A stretch of 64,000 bases of DNA from Varroa destructor (Eukaryota > Arthropoda > Arachnida > Mesostigmata > Varroidae). Below are positions 36,943 through 49,049 of this stretch, piece by piece. The notes below the pieces were generated by a model that was not told the DNA's origin, made no database searches, and saw nothing but the letters and a program-made list of their open reading frames with translations. The translations under genes and the position numbers were made by a program. How positions within the stretch are numbered: position 1 is the first letter of the stretch; the number at the start of each line of letters is the position of its first letter. The stretch is taken from positions 34,912,105 through 34,976,104 of the forward strand of contig NW_019211457.1 of the NCBI RefSeq assembly GCF_002443255.2, read 5' to 3'.

Positions 36943-39900
36943 TTTATATATATATATATATGGCAAAACGTCCTTTCGTTTCGTAAAGGATATAATCCGA
37001 TGCAATAATCCGAATAAATTTGTTATTGCCAAAACATATGGATAGAGTGTAATCGTTACGTCATACTTTTCATGCAAAACAGCAAGAGAAGATCTTTTCC
37101 TAATCTGTCGAATAAACCGATGACAATGTATACTAACTACTGCAAACAGGAACTAAGATGATTGAGTGTTAAGTGAAGCGAACGTAATCCTGCCTTCTAT
37201 GGACGGACCCGACGGACCCCCCCCCCCCACTAATCTAGAGCTACACCGGGTCAATCGCAAAAATCTGTTCCGATGAACATATAGCTTTCTCTGTGAGCGC
37301 TTGACATCTCGATAGTCCGCTCTCCTAGTGCTGATATGTTTCGTTATCGATCGATAAGGAGTAAGGCAATTTTTTAGTTTAACTCCAGTCTCCATGTCTC
37401 TTTTCCCTTAAGGATTTTCACGCATGCTTACGATTGTCGCACCCTTGTTTCTGATTATCTACATTGGGTTTTATTATAGGATTTGAGCGGGCTGTACGCA
37501 CTGGCTATTTAACGCTTTGGCAGGTCTGAGCTGGTAAGTCATCTCCTGAACAGTAAAGACATTCACACACAAGTTAGACACACTGATGGTTAATTGACAA
37601 TCACGTTACATATACATGTTCGTGACTCATATCGAACTTTATGTGTAGAATGAGATTAGTTCTTCTTGGCTTGACTACTCGTCCGAGCTAAGTTTTACTG
37701 CATTTTCAGAGATAGCCCTCTGCGATCGCCAATCGCTCTCCGTTATCTTTCCATAGGTCGGCCGTTCCATGAACTTTAAATCCTAGTAAATGCTTTGAAA
37801 AGAACTAAGAGGATTAAAGTGACAGGAATCCAGCTTCTCATTTAGCTTTGTCTCCCCTTCGGTCGAAAATAATCTTTTCACTAGATCCATGGCTTTTGGG
37901 TAACCATGCGTTTTCGATTGGCTATTTGAGCATGCAGGAATTGTCGGCCGCTTCTCGACTACGCTGTCTTCGTTGTCGCTTACATACAAAACTGTTCGAT
38001 ATACTGACTAAGTTCAAGGAACTTGCGCAGAAGCTGTTTCCTTCGTCAGGTCGTCGCACGGTTCGTTATATGAGAAGATTATCAGTAGAATTTGTGATGG
38101 CTGGCGTATAGAGGAAATGGAGACTCAGTATCTTCTCTTGATGTGCTTGGTAACCTATTTTAGGTGTTTAACACCACAATCAGCCCACTTAAAATGCTAA
38201 ATATAACGTCAGTCCTGAAACGCAACTTGCAATACTTGAGTTGCAGATTTGTGTAATGCTGAGATGTTTTGGTCGATGTAAAAAAATATCGATCAATACG
38301 ACTAAGTTAGATCGGGAATAACCGTCATACGTCAACTAACGCGGCCTTTGTGGGCCTTCTTTAATGGAACGCTCATGTGATTTGCATTCACATTTATAAT
38401 ATATAACATAAAATTAATAGAACATAAAATGTACAAACAAGTAGCCTTTGGTAACGATGAGCAAGGTGAAGATAAATATTAAACTTAACCAAAAGAGATA
38501 ATATACGTATACATATCATACATATACAATTCACCATAACGTAAAATCTGATATCGAAGCAGTTGAATAATATGGGTGAGAAAGTCACATCCATATTGAA
38601 TACATATAGACTTCGTTAATGACGATTCTCCACTGTATTACATGCGCACATATGGAAAATACTAATACTTAACAAAAGTTAGGTTTAAAGGCGTTTCGCG
38701 TACAACTGTACCTTGTTTGCGCGTATAGCCAGCAGGCAAAGTTCGTTGTTGCCAACAACTACAATAACGTATATGTAACGTACCGTGCCTATATGTTCAA
38801 ACATGTGACACCAGGGTACATTATCAAGCGTTAAATATTTCGGTACAATTTTGCCTACATTTTCTGTGGAACCGAGCCCTGCTTGTCCACGAATGCCCAG
38901 CGATTCCGTAAAGCCGGCTCCAAATTTGCCCTCCCTATTCAACCCTCGCAAACGCGTCCGTTCCAGTCAGCAGCGAACTGAGTTAGTAATGGGGTAACAT
39001 CCAAATATATGCCTCAGTTTTGGGCATATCACATTGCTGTGCTTCACCACTGCATTCAATTGCCACCGTTATTTGCAACGACACTACCCGTAACCCGCAA
39101 CCTTTTTTACTCCTTCTGCAGGAAGCACTTCAGCTACGAACGCGTAATTTGTATCACTGATCTAGGTCGCCGCTGAAAGCTTTGCACTTACTTAGCTTTG
39201 TATACCTTCAGCGAAGTTCTCCATCCCTAGTCTCTAGATAGAATACAGCGGCATAGATAGAACCAAGGCAAGCGTGCTTAGCATCAAATGCCGGTCAGGG
39301 TGAAAGGACGCGCACGAGATGACCTTTCAAGCCATCGAGATATTGGAGCCGCTGCTGGTAATAAACAATGATTACGCACTCGCGTGGACTGCGCATGGCC
39401 CAGACGCTGTGAGAGCCGTAACTGAAATTACCACACGCACACAGAGATATCGACTGATGCACTTCATGCAATCTGTGCGATGAAGAGGTATAATCCTACG
39501 CTGCGTAGCATCACGGAAGACTCGACAGCACGTAATATTTAGACGGTCATAAATTAGACCGACCTTTTTGTCAGCCTCGTACAGTTATTGATAGATATTA
39601 ATTCTCTTCAAGTAAGCGTGTATTAAAGGGAATCCGGTGTTGAATTCGTTTGAAAATACAGACATAGCGAATGTTTGCCACATTTATCGTAACTAAAATC
39701 AAAAGTATAGATAGGGACTAAAATAAGTAGTAATGATGAAACTGCTATATATCTTCCAGGAAGAGAAGAATATCCAATTGGTTAAAGTTTGCTACAATTG
39801 TAAAATGCGTCATAATTGTGAAGATAGGTCAACGTATATTCGAAGGAGATTAGATACTTTTTCAAAACTCGTTTTTTTGCAGTCTGCGTGTTCCTGTTCT

Positions 39901-41556
39901 TCCAACACGGCATGTGTATACAAGGCAAAATCCGAAAAAACAATAATCCCGTTATTATTACATCCCGTGCAAGATTACCGCTAAACCTACTAGGCATGCA
40001 TCGCGTACGTAATAGATATCGAGACAGAATGGTACGAGTGAACATGTCTAACGACGTAATAACAATAACGTACCTTCAATTCTTACTCTCTCCAAATTAC
40101 CATTTATAAAATTCTTTCTCTTCAATCAGTTATGCAATCGTCACACGATGTACCACACCGATCTAGACTATAATAACGTGGAACGTTTTTTCATTGATTA
40201 AATCAATTATTTTCTTATTATATCAAGATTATACCATTCTTTTCAAGCTGTTAATAAGAACCCGCTTTATTTATAGAAATTATATCAGTTGTGTGGTGAG
40301 ACGTAAAGCAATAGACCCTTGTGCTTCGTTAGCCAGAAGACAAACTTCAGATTTGTACTATTGAGCATTCATACTACTTTGTTAAAGGGTACCTTGCCAA
40401 AAGTTTGGTAATTGATTCCTCCATTTACTTAGCCAATAGTACTTATGCAATATTTCAATGACATTTTCGTATAATACAACACACAGCTAACCTTATTATA
40501 TATAATTATACAACCTAATTTTACATGCAGCTGAACAAGTTAGAAACAAATTGCCTTTTTTAGATGACGGTGTTCTCCTTCAAGGTCTCCTAGTTTAATT
40601 CTCTGAACGACAACAAAACGTGGATTTATCGATAGTAGATAGGTGGACAAGTGAAGGAAGTCCTGCGGTAAAAAGGAGTACTGTCTTTTTCAAAGCAGCC
40701 TCTACTTGGCTTCGAGCAGTATTCTTTTAAGGCGGCCAGGCCTCACTAATACGGCCTGTTAGCAGATCTTCGAGCCACCTACAAACGACCGTTGTTCTTG
40801 AGGATAACAGGGGAACGGTCTGCCAAGAGCAAAATGCTTGTTTTGGAAAGCTTTTGATGTCAGAGTATTTGGATACCTGTTCCGGAAGACTTTTCCTCCT
40901 ACATGATCTCGACTATTTTTTCCTGCTAAAGTTGTTATAGTAAGTGCGGTCTCATGATCGCTATCGAGCCTTTCGGAACAGATGCACACAGCTCCTCCCT
41001 GGGTTGAAAACGTATCGTGTTATGATAACGGAATACCGTTTTGACTGGTGAAAGAAATTGCCCCGTATCCATTTTAAATCATCTGAGTAGTTTGAGGAAC
41101 GGCTCATGTAATCAGCTCGGACTGTTCCGTCTTAAATGAGATAGTTGTGTATGACCCGAGTGATAGTAGGCTTTAAATTACAATTTGTCAACCTGACGTT
41201 CGCTTATTTTTGCTCACATTCACCGTGCTGACAAAAATGGTGGCAGCTCTTCTCCCGATTAACAGACAACGGTTTTTACATCCGGGCCATGTCTGCAACC
41301 TTGTTACCATTGTGGTGCGCAAACATAATGAAGTTGGTTTTTAAATCAAGGCTTTTATGAACAGTAATACAATTTTAAGAGCTAGATATATCTACAGGAT
41401 GGGACATTTATTAGGATATCTAGATTAGGTGGAGTTTTTTTTTCGCTGTTGTTGTAGCGGACATGTGTTCGTCCAATATTCCTATGAACCAGTTCTTTTC
41501 TAGAGCAAAATTATCTTATTATGTGAGAAAACAACGCGTCATTCTTGAGATTTGAC
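36943..41556. other. Intergenic or intronic sequence, no recognised gene
   Basis: The block begins with a TA tract next to the transposon terminus. A run of 12 C lies at 37,217-37,228. Several frames of 70-90 codons exist (for example 38,685-38,951, minus, and 37,848-38,111, plus), none with a known motif. No transposase is recognised before 41,550. Confidence 0.5.
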
Positions 41557-42340
41557 CGAAGATCAGCCATTGTCAAACGTTTTTTTGCGCTGGACGATAC
41601 GTTAACAAAATACATAAGTTTTTGGATTACTTCAAGTCAACGGTGTGTCGCGTCACAAATGAAGACACGTGTGCAGAAGAAACTCAAGGCAGCGTAGTGC
41701 AACGGAAAATGCATGATGAAGAACAGAACAATATGAACTTCAAAGTTGATCAAAACTGATGCCGTCCAAAGGCGCATTTGTCACGATATCTGTGTTTTTA
41801 TCAGGTTGCTAGCGACGACATTTGAAATAAGTAAGAAAATTATGTCACGGATCGTTCACGAATACCCGAAGTACACGTCGAACGTCCTCAAAGTCAGATG
41901 GATGCTTTCTGAGTATGCACACGTTGTTTCATGCCAGGAGCCAGCCGTCTGAGCCAATGCTTGCCGGCACTAACGAACGTAATAGAACGAAAAAAATATG
42001 ACCGGTGTCGATTGCTCCTTGGCTCTCCTAAGAACAAAACAGCACATCAATTTTCACTCTTGTTTGACAAAAAAATATTTACCAATGATACGAAAAGCAA
42101 CCGCTCAAATCATTGTGGTTGGCTCACGATCCAGAGGATGTGGCTAGCAGAAATCTAGCTAATATGCAGTAAAGCAGATGTCATGTCACTGCACCTCTTC
42201 TAGAAAAGCGAGCGGATCAATAAAGGAATTTATCCGCATGTTGGAGAAAGTCCCTCCGCGAATGGTAGGTATCTGGTCTTCCAGCAAGATGGCCTACCTA
42301 TTCGCCTATTAGCCCACTACCTATTAGCCGGTAAGTGAAT
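41557..42340 (+). mobile_element. maT-like mariner transposase relic
   Basis: Frames joined in order give a collapsed mariner-superfamily transposase. RSAIVKRF (N-terminal helix-turn-helix, 41,557) comes first, then, in the same frame, IKTDAVQRRI and ISKKIMSRIVHEY (second helix-turn-helix, where relatives have RTPxxVxxVRxRI and SxxTMxRIV). After a frame change come YDRCRLLL and FSLLFDKKIFT (normally LFSDEKIFT, first catalytic Asp kept) and VMSLHLF-KSERINKGIY (normally TSLHFCEKGVKxNxxVY). YLVFQQDGLPIRLLAHYLL (normally WVFQQDGAPAH, second catalytic Asp kept) is last. The third catalytic block is missing. There are several in-frame stops and a frameshift. The order and motif spelling point to the maT branch (DD37D) rather than the mariner branch at 12.6-19.3 kb. 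No terminal repeats were located. Confidence 0.72.
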
Positions 42341-45300
42341 AACTGGCTTCTTGAATGCATGAACGTGTTTCACGTTTAGACCCATTATATTTCCATGTAT
42401 ATATATTAGTAATAGGCATTATACATATTAATAAGTCTTAACATGGTAACTTATAACGATTCACTCGTGTTACTAAAAAGCTGTTCGCGGAGTTGCAAAA
42501 GGAGCATTTAAGATGGCGGTGTGGACACGCAAAGCTATAGAGCAAAGGATTTGTGGGAGACAATATAATCTTACTTCATCAATAATTCGCCCACGGTCTC
42601 AATCTGCCATACACGTAAGCCCAACGCTATAAGTTAAGCGAGAAAAGGTGTAGCCTGTTCACTATAAGTGCAAACGCCACCTAGTGTCTACTCGATGTCT
42701 CCAGATAAGGTCGTGATTAAAAAAGTGTCTGTCTTTCTAACTTCGCATAGCTACAGGGCCAGATTCTCAAAGGGGGGTTGTGTTAACCCCCTTACTTACT
42801 ATAAATATAATCATAGATACCGAACCCTATTTGATATACCCTATTTCAATTGTATGCTCTTTCTAATCGTACATATTGCTAGTAGGCCTTCCACTTGAAT
42901 CGGTATGGCGACCTAACCTGGAAACCACTATTTTAGTTGAACAAGTAGTTTGAGCAGTTATGTCATGAAACAAATGAGTATAATTTCGTAGAACAGGCTT
43001 ATGAAATGAACAAATGTAGCAACGTGTCCTGTAAACTTAAGCGTTAACATCGCTACTGGTCCTAAATCCCAAATACTTTCATCGGATTATAGTGTCATAT
43101 AGGCCTGTTTCTTCTTGGAGTTAGCACCAGCCGCGTTCTTTATGGCAGGAAAAATATATGTGTAGCATAGGTGTTTTTCAAGCCTACTTTGCATAGGCAT
43201 GTATTTTGAGATTGTCAGGGAACAACTGATGTGTTATTCTGCGATGTATTATATTTTACAATTCAACACGAATCATTTTAATGATAAGCTAGAACTTTGG
43301 GATACACAGAAGATTTATTACTTATTTTTACACAATCACCACAATCTAAAAGGCAGAATTGAGCCTGAAAGGGTTGTAACGACTGGTCGGTTCCAAGCAC
43401 TGTTATCTTGCTGATGAGCTTTCTGTCAATTGCTTCATACCCTAAAGCCCTAAAAAAAAACCCCTAAAGGTATAAAATACCCTAAGAACGCTTTTTTCAC
43501 TATTATGGACCAGAATGAACTAGTCTACTGCTTTTCGAGGTTGGGCCACGTACGAAGGATTAAGTAACCAGTCTACAATTATGGTCAATAGAATCAGCGA
43601 CATGTTCTAGAATCTTCTTTCTTTGAAGAACGGTTTGTAATATTTTTCAAAATGATCAATGGATGGTACCATGCCATTGTTATATGATTTTTTAAATATA
43701 TTTTTTAAAGAGTATCTGCTGATTTGTATTTGAACTATCTATTTTGATAAACCTATTTAAACTTGACATATGCTTCTTCATTAAGTTAGAGAGAGCTCCA
43801 CCGTTGCAAACGATGAAGCTCTCCAAGAGTATCGTGGTCTATTCTTCAAAACCTCGAATGTGTATTTCGTACATTCTAACACGCTCTGAAGGATAAATTT
43901 CAGTTGAACGCAACCGAATCAATACCAATCCAATCAAACTGGACAGATTGGTAGTCTGATCCAGTAGGGGAATTTGCAACAAAAAAATTTTCAATGATGC
44001 TCGATTTGGATTGCAGTTCGGTTTCCCGTCATGTCTTTTAAAGCCGGCGTGAGGAGCCAGCTTAGGTGACAATCTCCTCTGTTGAGTACGGTATCGGTAT
44101 CAATACGACCCTTAAAATCTTATTTAAGGGCTGACACAGAAAGTCTAAACATTTCTGTACGTGGCGAGAGTTTCAATGCCGATGAGTTGCGTCCTCCGGC
44201 CAAGAAACCTACGCACGCCTACGTACATTATTAAGCCTTTTCCGGCTAGATGTAATGAAATCACTTCTACGCGAACTCATCTCAGTAATCACCTCTTTAA
44301 GCCAAAGAGAAGCAACGGTATTTTTTGTAGAGTCATGTTTGAAGCCGCTAACCAAAACTTCCAGTAGCTTCGATCTTTTTGACAAGCCAATGCAGGAATC
44401 AACCAGGCACTGGTTCCCTTGTTGGCCTCTAATGGCGGTGCATTCGATACGTTTACAAAGTACGTTCATCACGATTTGATCATCCCGGATGAGTTTAATG
44501 TCATTAATTGCAACAGCAAACATAACGAAGCAAAAACGAGATAAACATTTAGTATCTGTGAAGCATGGCGAATTTAAACTTATATGGCCGGAAAGGCTAA
44601 AACTACACCCCTGGCTCGTCTCCTGATTGATGCGCTACCACGCGCCTCTTACGCCCTCTTGATCTCCACTCGAATTTTTGGGCCGGTGCATTTTCACTGC
44701 CCAGCAAGGAGGACACCAGTGCCATTACTTATGCTTTTCGGCGCTTAAAAACTACGATACACACCTTATCAGATTCAACGAACAATGTTAGCGGTTAAGC
44801 GTTTGCCCCTTGATGAACTGCCCCAATGCATTCGGAACAGCCCATTCGTTCCCGCCTTTTCGCTTCTGCACACACGTCTATGAAAAGCCACCTAATATGT
44901 CTAACATCACGCTTTCTATTTTCTGCATTCAAATAACTTCTTTTTTTCTTTAATTTTCTTCTTATTTCTGGCTGTCATGATCATTCAAAGTGTCTTTGAT
45001 GGTATCTGACCCGAGCGTCTGATATCAATCGTTTACTTCATCAACATTCTTACCGATCCCTCATTTCTGATAGGGTACGATTGTCTATGCTGTGCGGTAA
45101 GAACAGTAAGTGTAAAAGTCTATGATTAGGAACTAAGTTAGCATTTCGATTAATGTCAAAAGTCATTATTACAATTTCTAACCAATGTAAATCTTCAGCG
45201 AGATTTTTTGCCGGACTAAACATATTACCATTACCTCATCCAAATAGAATCTTAGATAGAACGTGAAAGAACGGTGGCGACGGCGACAGAACAAATACCA

Positions 45301-47576
45301 CACGCTCGTTCTTCGCAGGGAAGATATCGCCCACTGATAGAAGAGGCATGACTCGATATAAATGCCTAACTTTTAGCCCTACACCTCATGGCAAACAGTT
45401 GTTTTCTTTCTTATGCTCGTTCGACAGAGCAGACCGCTACTTGCCATTAGAGCCAATCTATTAAACAAGTGAAAACAAACAACACAAACCGGCAATCGAT
45501 CGCTGACTTTACTATAGAACAGCATAAATGAACAATGTCTATACTTGTTAGTGTTGCAACAGTGTATAACATTATTAAGATTATATAGAGTCGCGATGAG
45601 TAAAGCTATTTCGATAATAAGATACAGTGTTTACAAGAGATTGTGGAAAAGTACGCTCATATGAACAATGATAAGCTATTTTAGGCTTAGCTAAAATAGC
45701 GACTTACGCGTATCCGTAGGGATAAAGCGAAGGATCAACAATGAAATCTACATGTACAAGTAGCCCATTGGTCCCGTTTTATCGATCGAACCACTGAGTT
45801 TCCTTTCTATCGCTTTATCTTTCCCTTTTCCGTTTCCAGATCAGATGGAACTACATCGGTGAGGGGTCGACCGCATAACAATCACATAGCGGTGGGGTGA
45901 CGTCAAAGTGGGCGTCCGCATGCGTACACCTACAAGGAAGCTTCATCAAGCAACCAAACAAATAGATCTGTTTTTTTTGTCTGCCAGTTGTATCTTCGTG
46001 TGATCCCCGCCGTACTGCAGAGTCTCTCCCTGGATCGATAGCTGAAGGCAGATATTATCGCTCTGACTTCTTTTCCGATACTGTTCCTTTTAATTCGCGT
46101 AAATTTAGGAGAAAAATGTAAGCCATTCTTATGTGCTCCTTTCGAAGGTGGCTGTTCGGCCTAAATTTGTCTAGTTGATCGTCACAAGCCGTCCATTACT
46201 AAGGGCCAACGGCCTTAACGAGACTAATAAAATTATTCGCATATACAAGCGAGTAATTTGTATTATTCTGAACAAAGTTAACACGTTCATGTTTAAGGTT
46301 AAAATGTTTCGATTTTTCTCATGCGAGTCAGCAGAGTATATCGAGTACTTCCGAGTAAAAGATCCGAAGCAATTGTTAGATGAAGTTAAGGAAATTGACT
46401 TGTTGTATACAGAACAAATATCGCCAGAAGTACGTTGACACCTTTCTTGTTGACTTTCAAAAATGTCAGCCTCGAAGTTTCTGTGGTAGTAGCGTGCATT
46501 GAAATGGACGTAGGGCCTTTTGCGCAGAAAAATCGCGGCTAAGTTTTATACCCTGACATTTTATGACAATTTAATGATGGTACGGGTTCCCATGAAAGAG
46601 AGCGAGGATCCATATCCTAATTCTCTTATCCTAAATTCTCTTGCTGCCCCCGACGACTGGTCAACTTATTGCATCAATAACCAAGAACTTCTGAAACATA
46701 CGCTCTCCAAAAGTGATCTAAATTATGCCATTTTTTCATGAAAAATTACCAAAATCTATATAAAGCATAGATATATAGATCCACCTGCACGGGAAGTAGC
46801 TTTAAACTTTTAAATACAGCACAAAAACTACATAATTCTTTTTGGGTACTTACGTTGCTCTAAGATGACAGATACAAAGAAGAATAAAAAGATGTATCTG
46901 TATAACTTACAAATGAAAAAATACACGGCTTTAGAATCTTTAGTTTCCCACGTGCACGATTAATAGGCACGTTAATTTCCACCTAGTATCTCCTCCCTGC
47001 GTAGTTCCTGTTCACCGTTATTTCAGCAAGTACACCATTATTTGGCGGATATGTAGCCTTATAAATCTCAATTATATGGCCCATAGATTTTTCTAAGGAA
47101 GAATTAATTGCAAAAGCCATCACGCAAAGAGAAACAAGCGGGGCTATCTACGGAAAAACATCTACGCAAGCACTATTCTAGACAAATAGTACTTTTTTTT
47201 TTATCTATACAAATATATAAATGTTTTATTAAATACCCCAGGATGCCGACATCAGTCTTCATCCTCTACGGCTGGTCCATTCCAGCCGAAAACATATAGT
47301 TTCTGTCAACCCCTGGTCACGAACGTAGCCCCTACCTCACTACGTTCCTTAAGCCTACTAAACATCAACGTTACTTCTACAGTATCATGAAAACGTTCTC
47401 AGTATATCTAGTCCATTTTCGTTTTTCTGTCCTCACTGAAGACAGAGTGGCCGTCCAAGGGTCAGAATTGGACAAGAGGACGATGTGTTTGCGGAGCATA
47501 GTCGGTCTCACTTACGCCATAATAATGTGGTTGCCCTCTCACTATCTTCTGACGCTCTTCAGCTTTATGGGGTAAT
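42341..47576. other. Intergenic or intronic sequence, no recognised gene
   Basis: No gene is recognised. Opposite-strand frames overlap at 44,209-44,523. Two plus-strand frames at 46,175-46,438 and 46,520-46,741 share a register and have acidic, soluble-looking translations, but I could not join them with convincing splice sites and no family is recognised. A 10-base-arm hairpin (45,675-45,684 with 45,691-45,700) lies in this block. Confidence 0.5.
45675..45700. repeat. Small perfect hairpin
   Basis: GCTATTTTAG and its exact reverse complement CTAAAATAGC flank a six-base loop. It is short enough to arise by chance in AT-rich DNA. Confidence 0.7.
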
Positions 47577-47915
47577 CTAAGTCAATGTAGCTTCCATCGT
47601 GGTACATTCCGCAACTCTTCTTTTCATTGTGTTGCAACCTATTGGCAAACCCAAGGTCGTAAAAAGGACAGCCAACTCCGTTGCCATAGGCCTTGAAAAT
47701 ACATAAAGTGTTCGTGGAATAATCAGGTCGTCCGTCGCAATTTCGTGCAGATTGTCGAAGTCGGGCCGGGAGTCGTCTCCTGCCTCTTCGGAGAAAACTC
47801 TCCTTTCCTGCAATGAAATAGAAATGGAGGTAATAGAACAATTTTTAAATGGGGCTACAGGTACTTTAGCTATAGCTTTTATAGCGAACGCTGGTAACAC
47901 TGCCAACGTTGTCAT
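47577..47915 (-). CDS. Candidate small ORF (112 aa), unknown product
   Basis: An ATG-initiated minus-strand frame of 112 codons starts at 47,915. The first 15 or so residues (MTTLAVLPAFAIKAIAKV) are hydrophobic, like a weak signal peptide. An acidic middle segment follows (VFSEEAGDDSRPDFDN). A strong 3' splice-site-like sequence (TTCTATTTCATTGCAG, exon from 47,807) lies inside it, so the downstream half could instead be an exon. A second minus-strand frame (47,542-47,841) is also open and reads well in its distal part (YGNGVGCPFYDLGFANRL). Two competing frames and no recognised family keep confidence low. Confidence 0.15.
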   Translation of the reverse strand: MTTLAVLPAFAIKAIAKVPVAPFKNCSITSISISLQERRVFSEEAGDDSRPDFDNLHEIATDDLIIPRTLYVFSRPMATELAVLFTTLGLPIGCNTMKRRVAECTTMEATLT

Positions 47916-49011
47916 ACGAATAGGCACACAAATACGTCACGGAGAAATCGTCGTAAATAAAATAAACGACCCACCTCGTGCAGGGTATTCACGTAGGCTA
48001 GAGTGAGGTGCTATCTTTTACAACAATTCTGTAATTATACTCGCTTTCGTTTAGACATTTTGTCTTCTGAGAAATCGATTCTCGAGTGGTGATTACTTCA
48101 ACGAGGCCTGGCTAGGCTCAAAATTGGCTAGCAATGAAGTATTGTATCTTTGTATTTCCTCGGTTAAGTAGAAAAGTTGATATTTATGTATATTCGGGAA
48201 ATATATCTACATTCGATTTTTTTATACCTATGTATAGCTGCCAGCAAGCAAGGTATTTTACCTGCTGTAATGGAACAAGTACTCGGTACGGTTTACACGG
48301 TATTATAGGAATAAGACAGTAATAAAGTACATTACGTATAGGACACGTGAAAATTGGGTCCACCGTAAGATCATTTACGCAATCATGTTCAATAGCCTCG
48401 CAGACTGGCGCATTCGAAAAACATGTACCAGCGAAAAATGTTATATATATATATGTGGTTTTTGTGTGCCTCTAATAGGGTACTCGTTATTTAGATTCGC
48501 TCAAATGTTATTACTATATTACTGCTTAAACCGTACCGTAGGTAAATTATCTTCACACAAGCTACACATACTTTTATGTGTCGTTAGCGGCATCGTCAAT
48601 TACCACCTATGATATGCGTCTACTGACAAATATAGTTAAACTAATTATCTATGGACAACATGCCTTGCTACATGGTGTATGTAATTATCTAATGGCGTAT
48701 ACTAACTAGCGCGTTCTATGTAACTGCAGCCATTGCAACAAGCGTGCGTTCAGAGTTGCTCATAAGCAAGCACAGAGACTCCGTGCACGTGCGTGTGTCG
48801 AAGTGGAACTATATTGGAATCGGAGATCTTTGAATTGAGAGATATGAGAACGTTCGTGGAGCGGTTTGGGTTTTTGCTCAAACGTAACTTTTACGCATAC
48901 AAATACAGCGGCCAGGCTAAGGAGAAGTGTTGTAGGAAAACTTTAGAAATAGCAATTGTTAATTTGCTGCCAATCTATCTCCAATCAACGTCATGATTAT
49001 GCTACATAAGC
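47916..49011. other. Intergenic or intronic sequence, no recognised gene
   Basis: Short plus-strand frames occur at 48,134-48,322 and 48,793-48,996, with no known motif. Nothing else is recognised. Confidence 0.5.
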
Positions 49012-49049
49012 TCGAAAAAATTTGCTCCCTGGGGGGCAAATTTTTTCGA
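49012..49049. repeat. Perfect hairpin with 14-base arms
   Basis: TCGAAAAAATTTGC (49,012-49,025) and its exact reverse complement (49,036-49,049) flank a ten-base loop, TCCCTGGGGG, which can itself partly pair (CCC with GGG). The perfect stem stands out from its neighbours. It lies just after a 67-codon open frame, but I see no reason to call it a terminator in a eukaryote. Confidence 0.88.

Noticed and set aside
44209..44523. Overlapping open frames on both strands that each look protein-like.
   Set aside because: At this base composition many random frames look protein-like. With two opposite frames competing and no motif, neither can be supported.
45898..45905. A full TGACGTCA cyclic-AMP response element.
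   Set aside because: An eight-base palindrome is expected about once in a window of this size, and no promoter or gene lies beside it.
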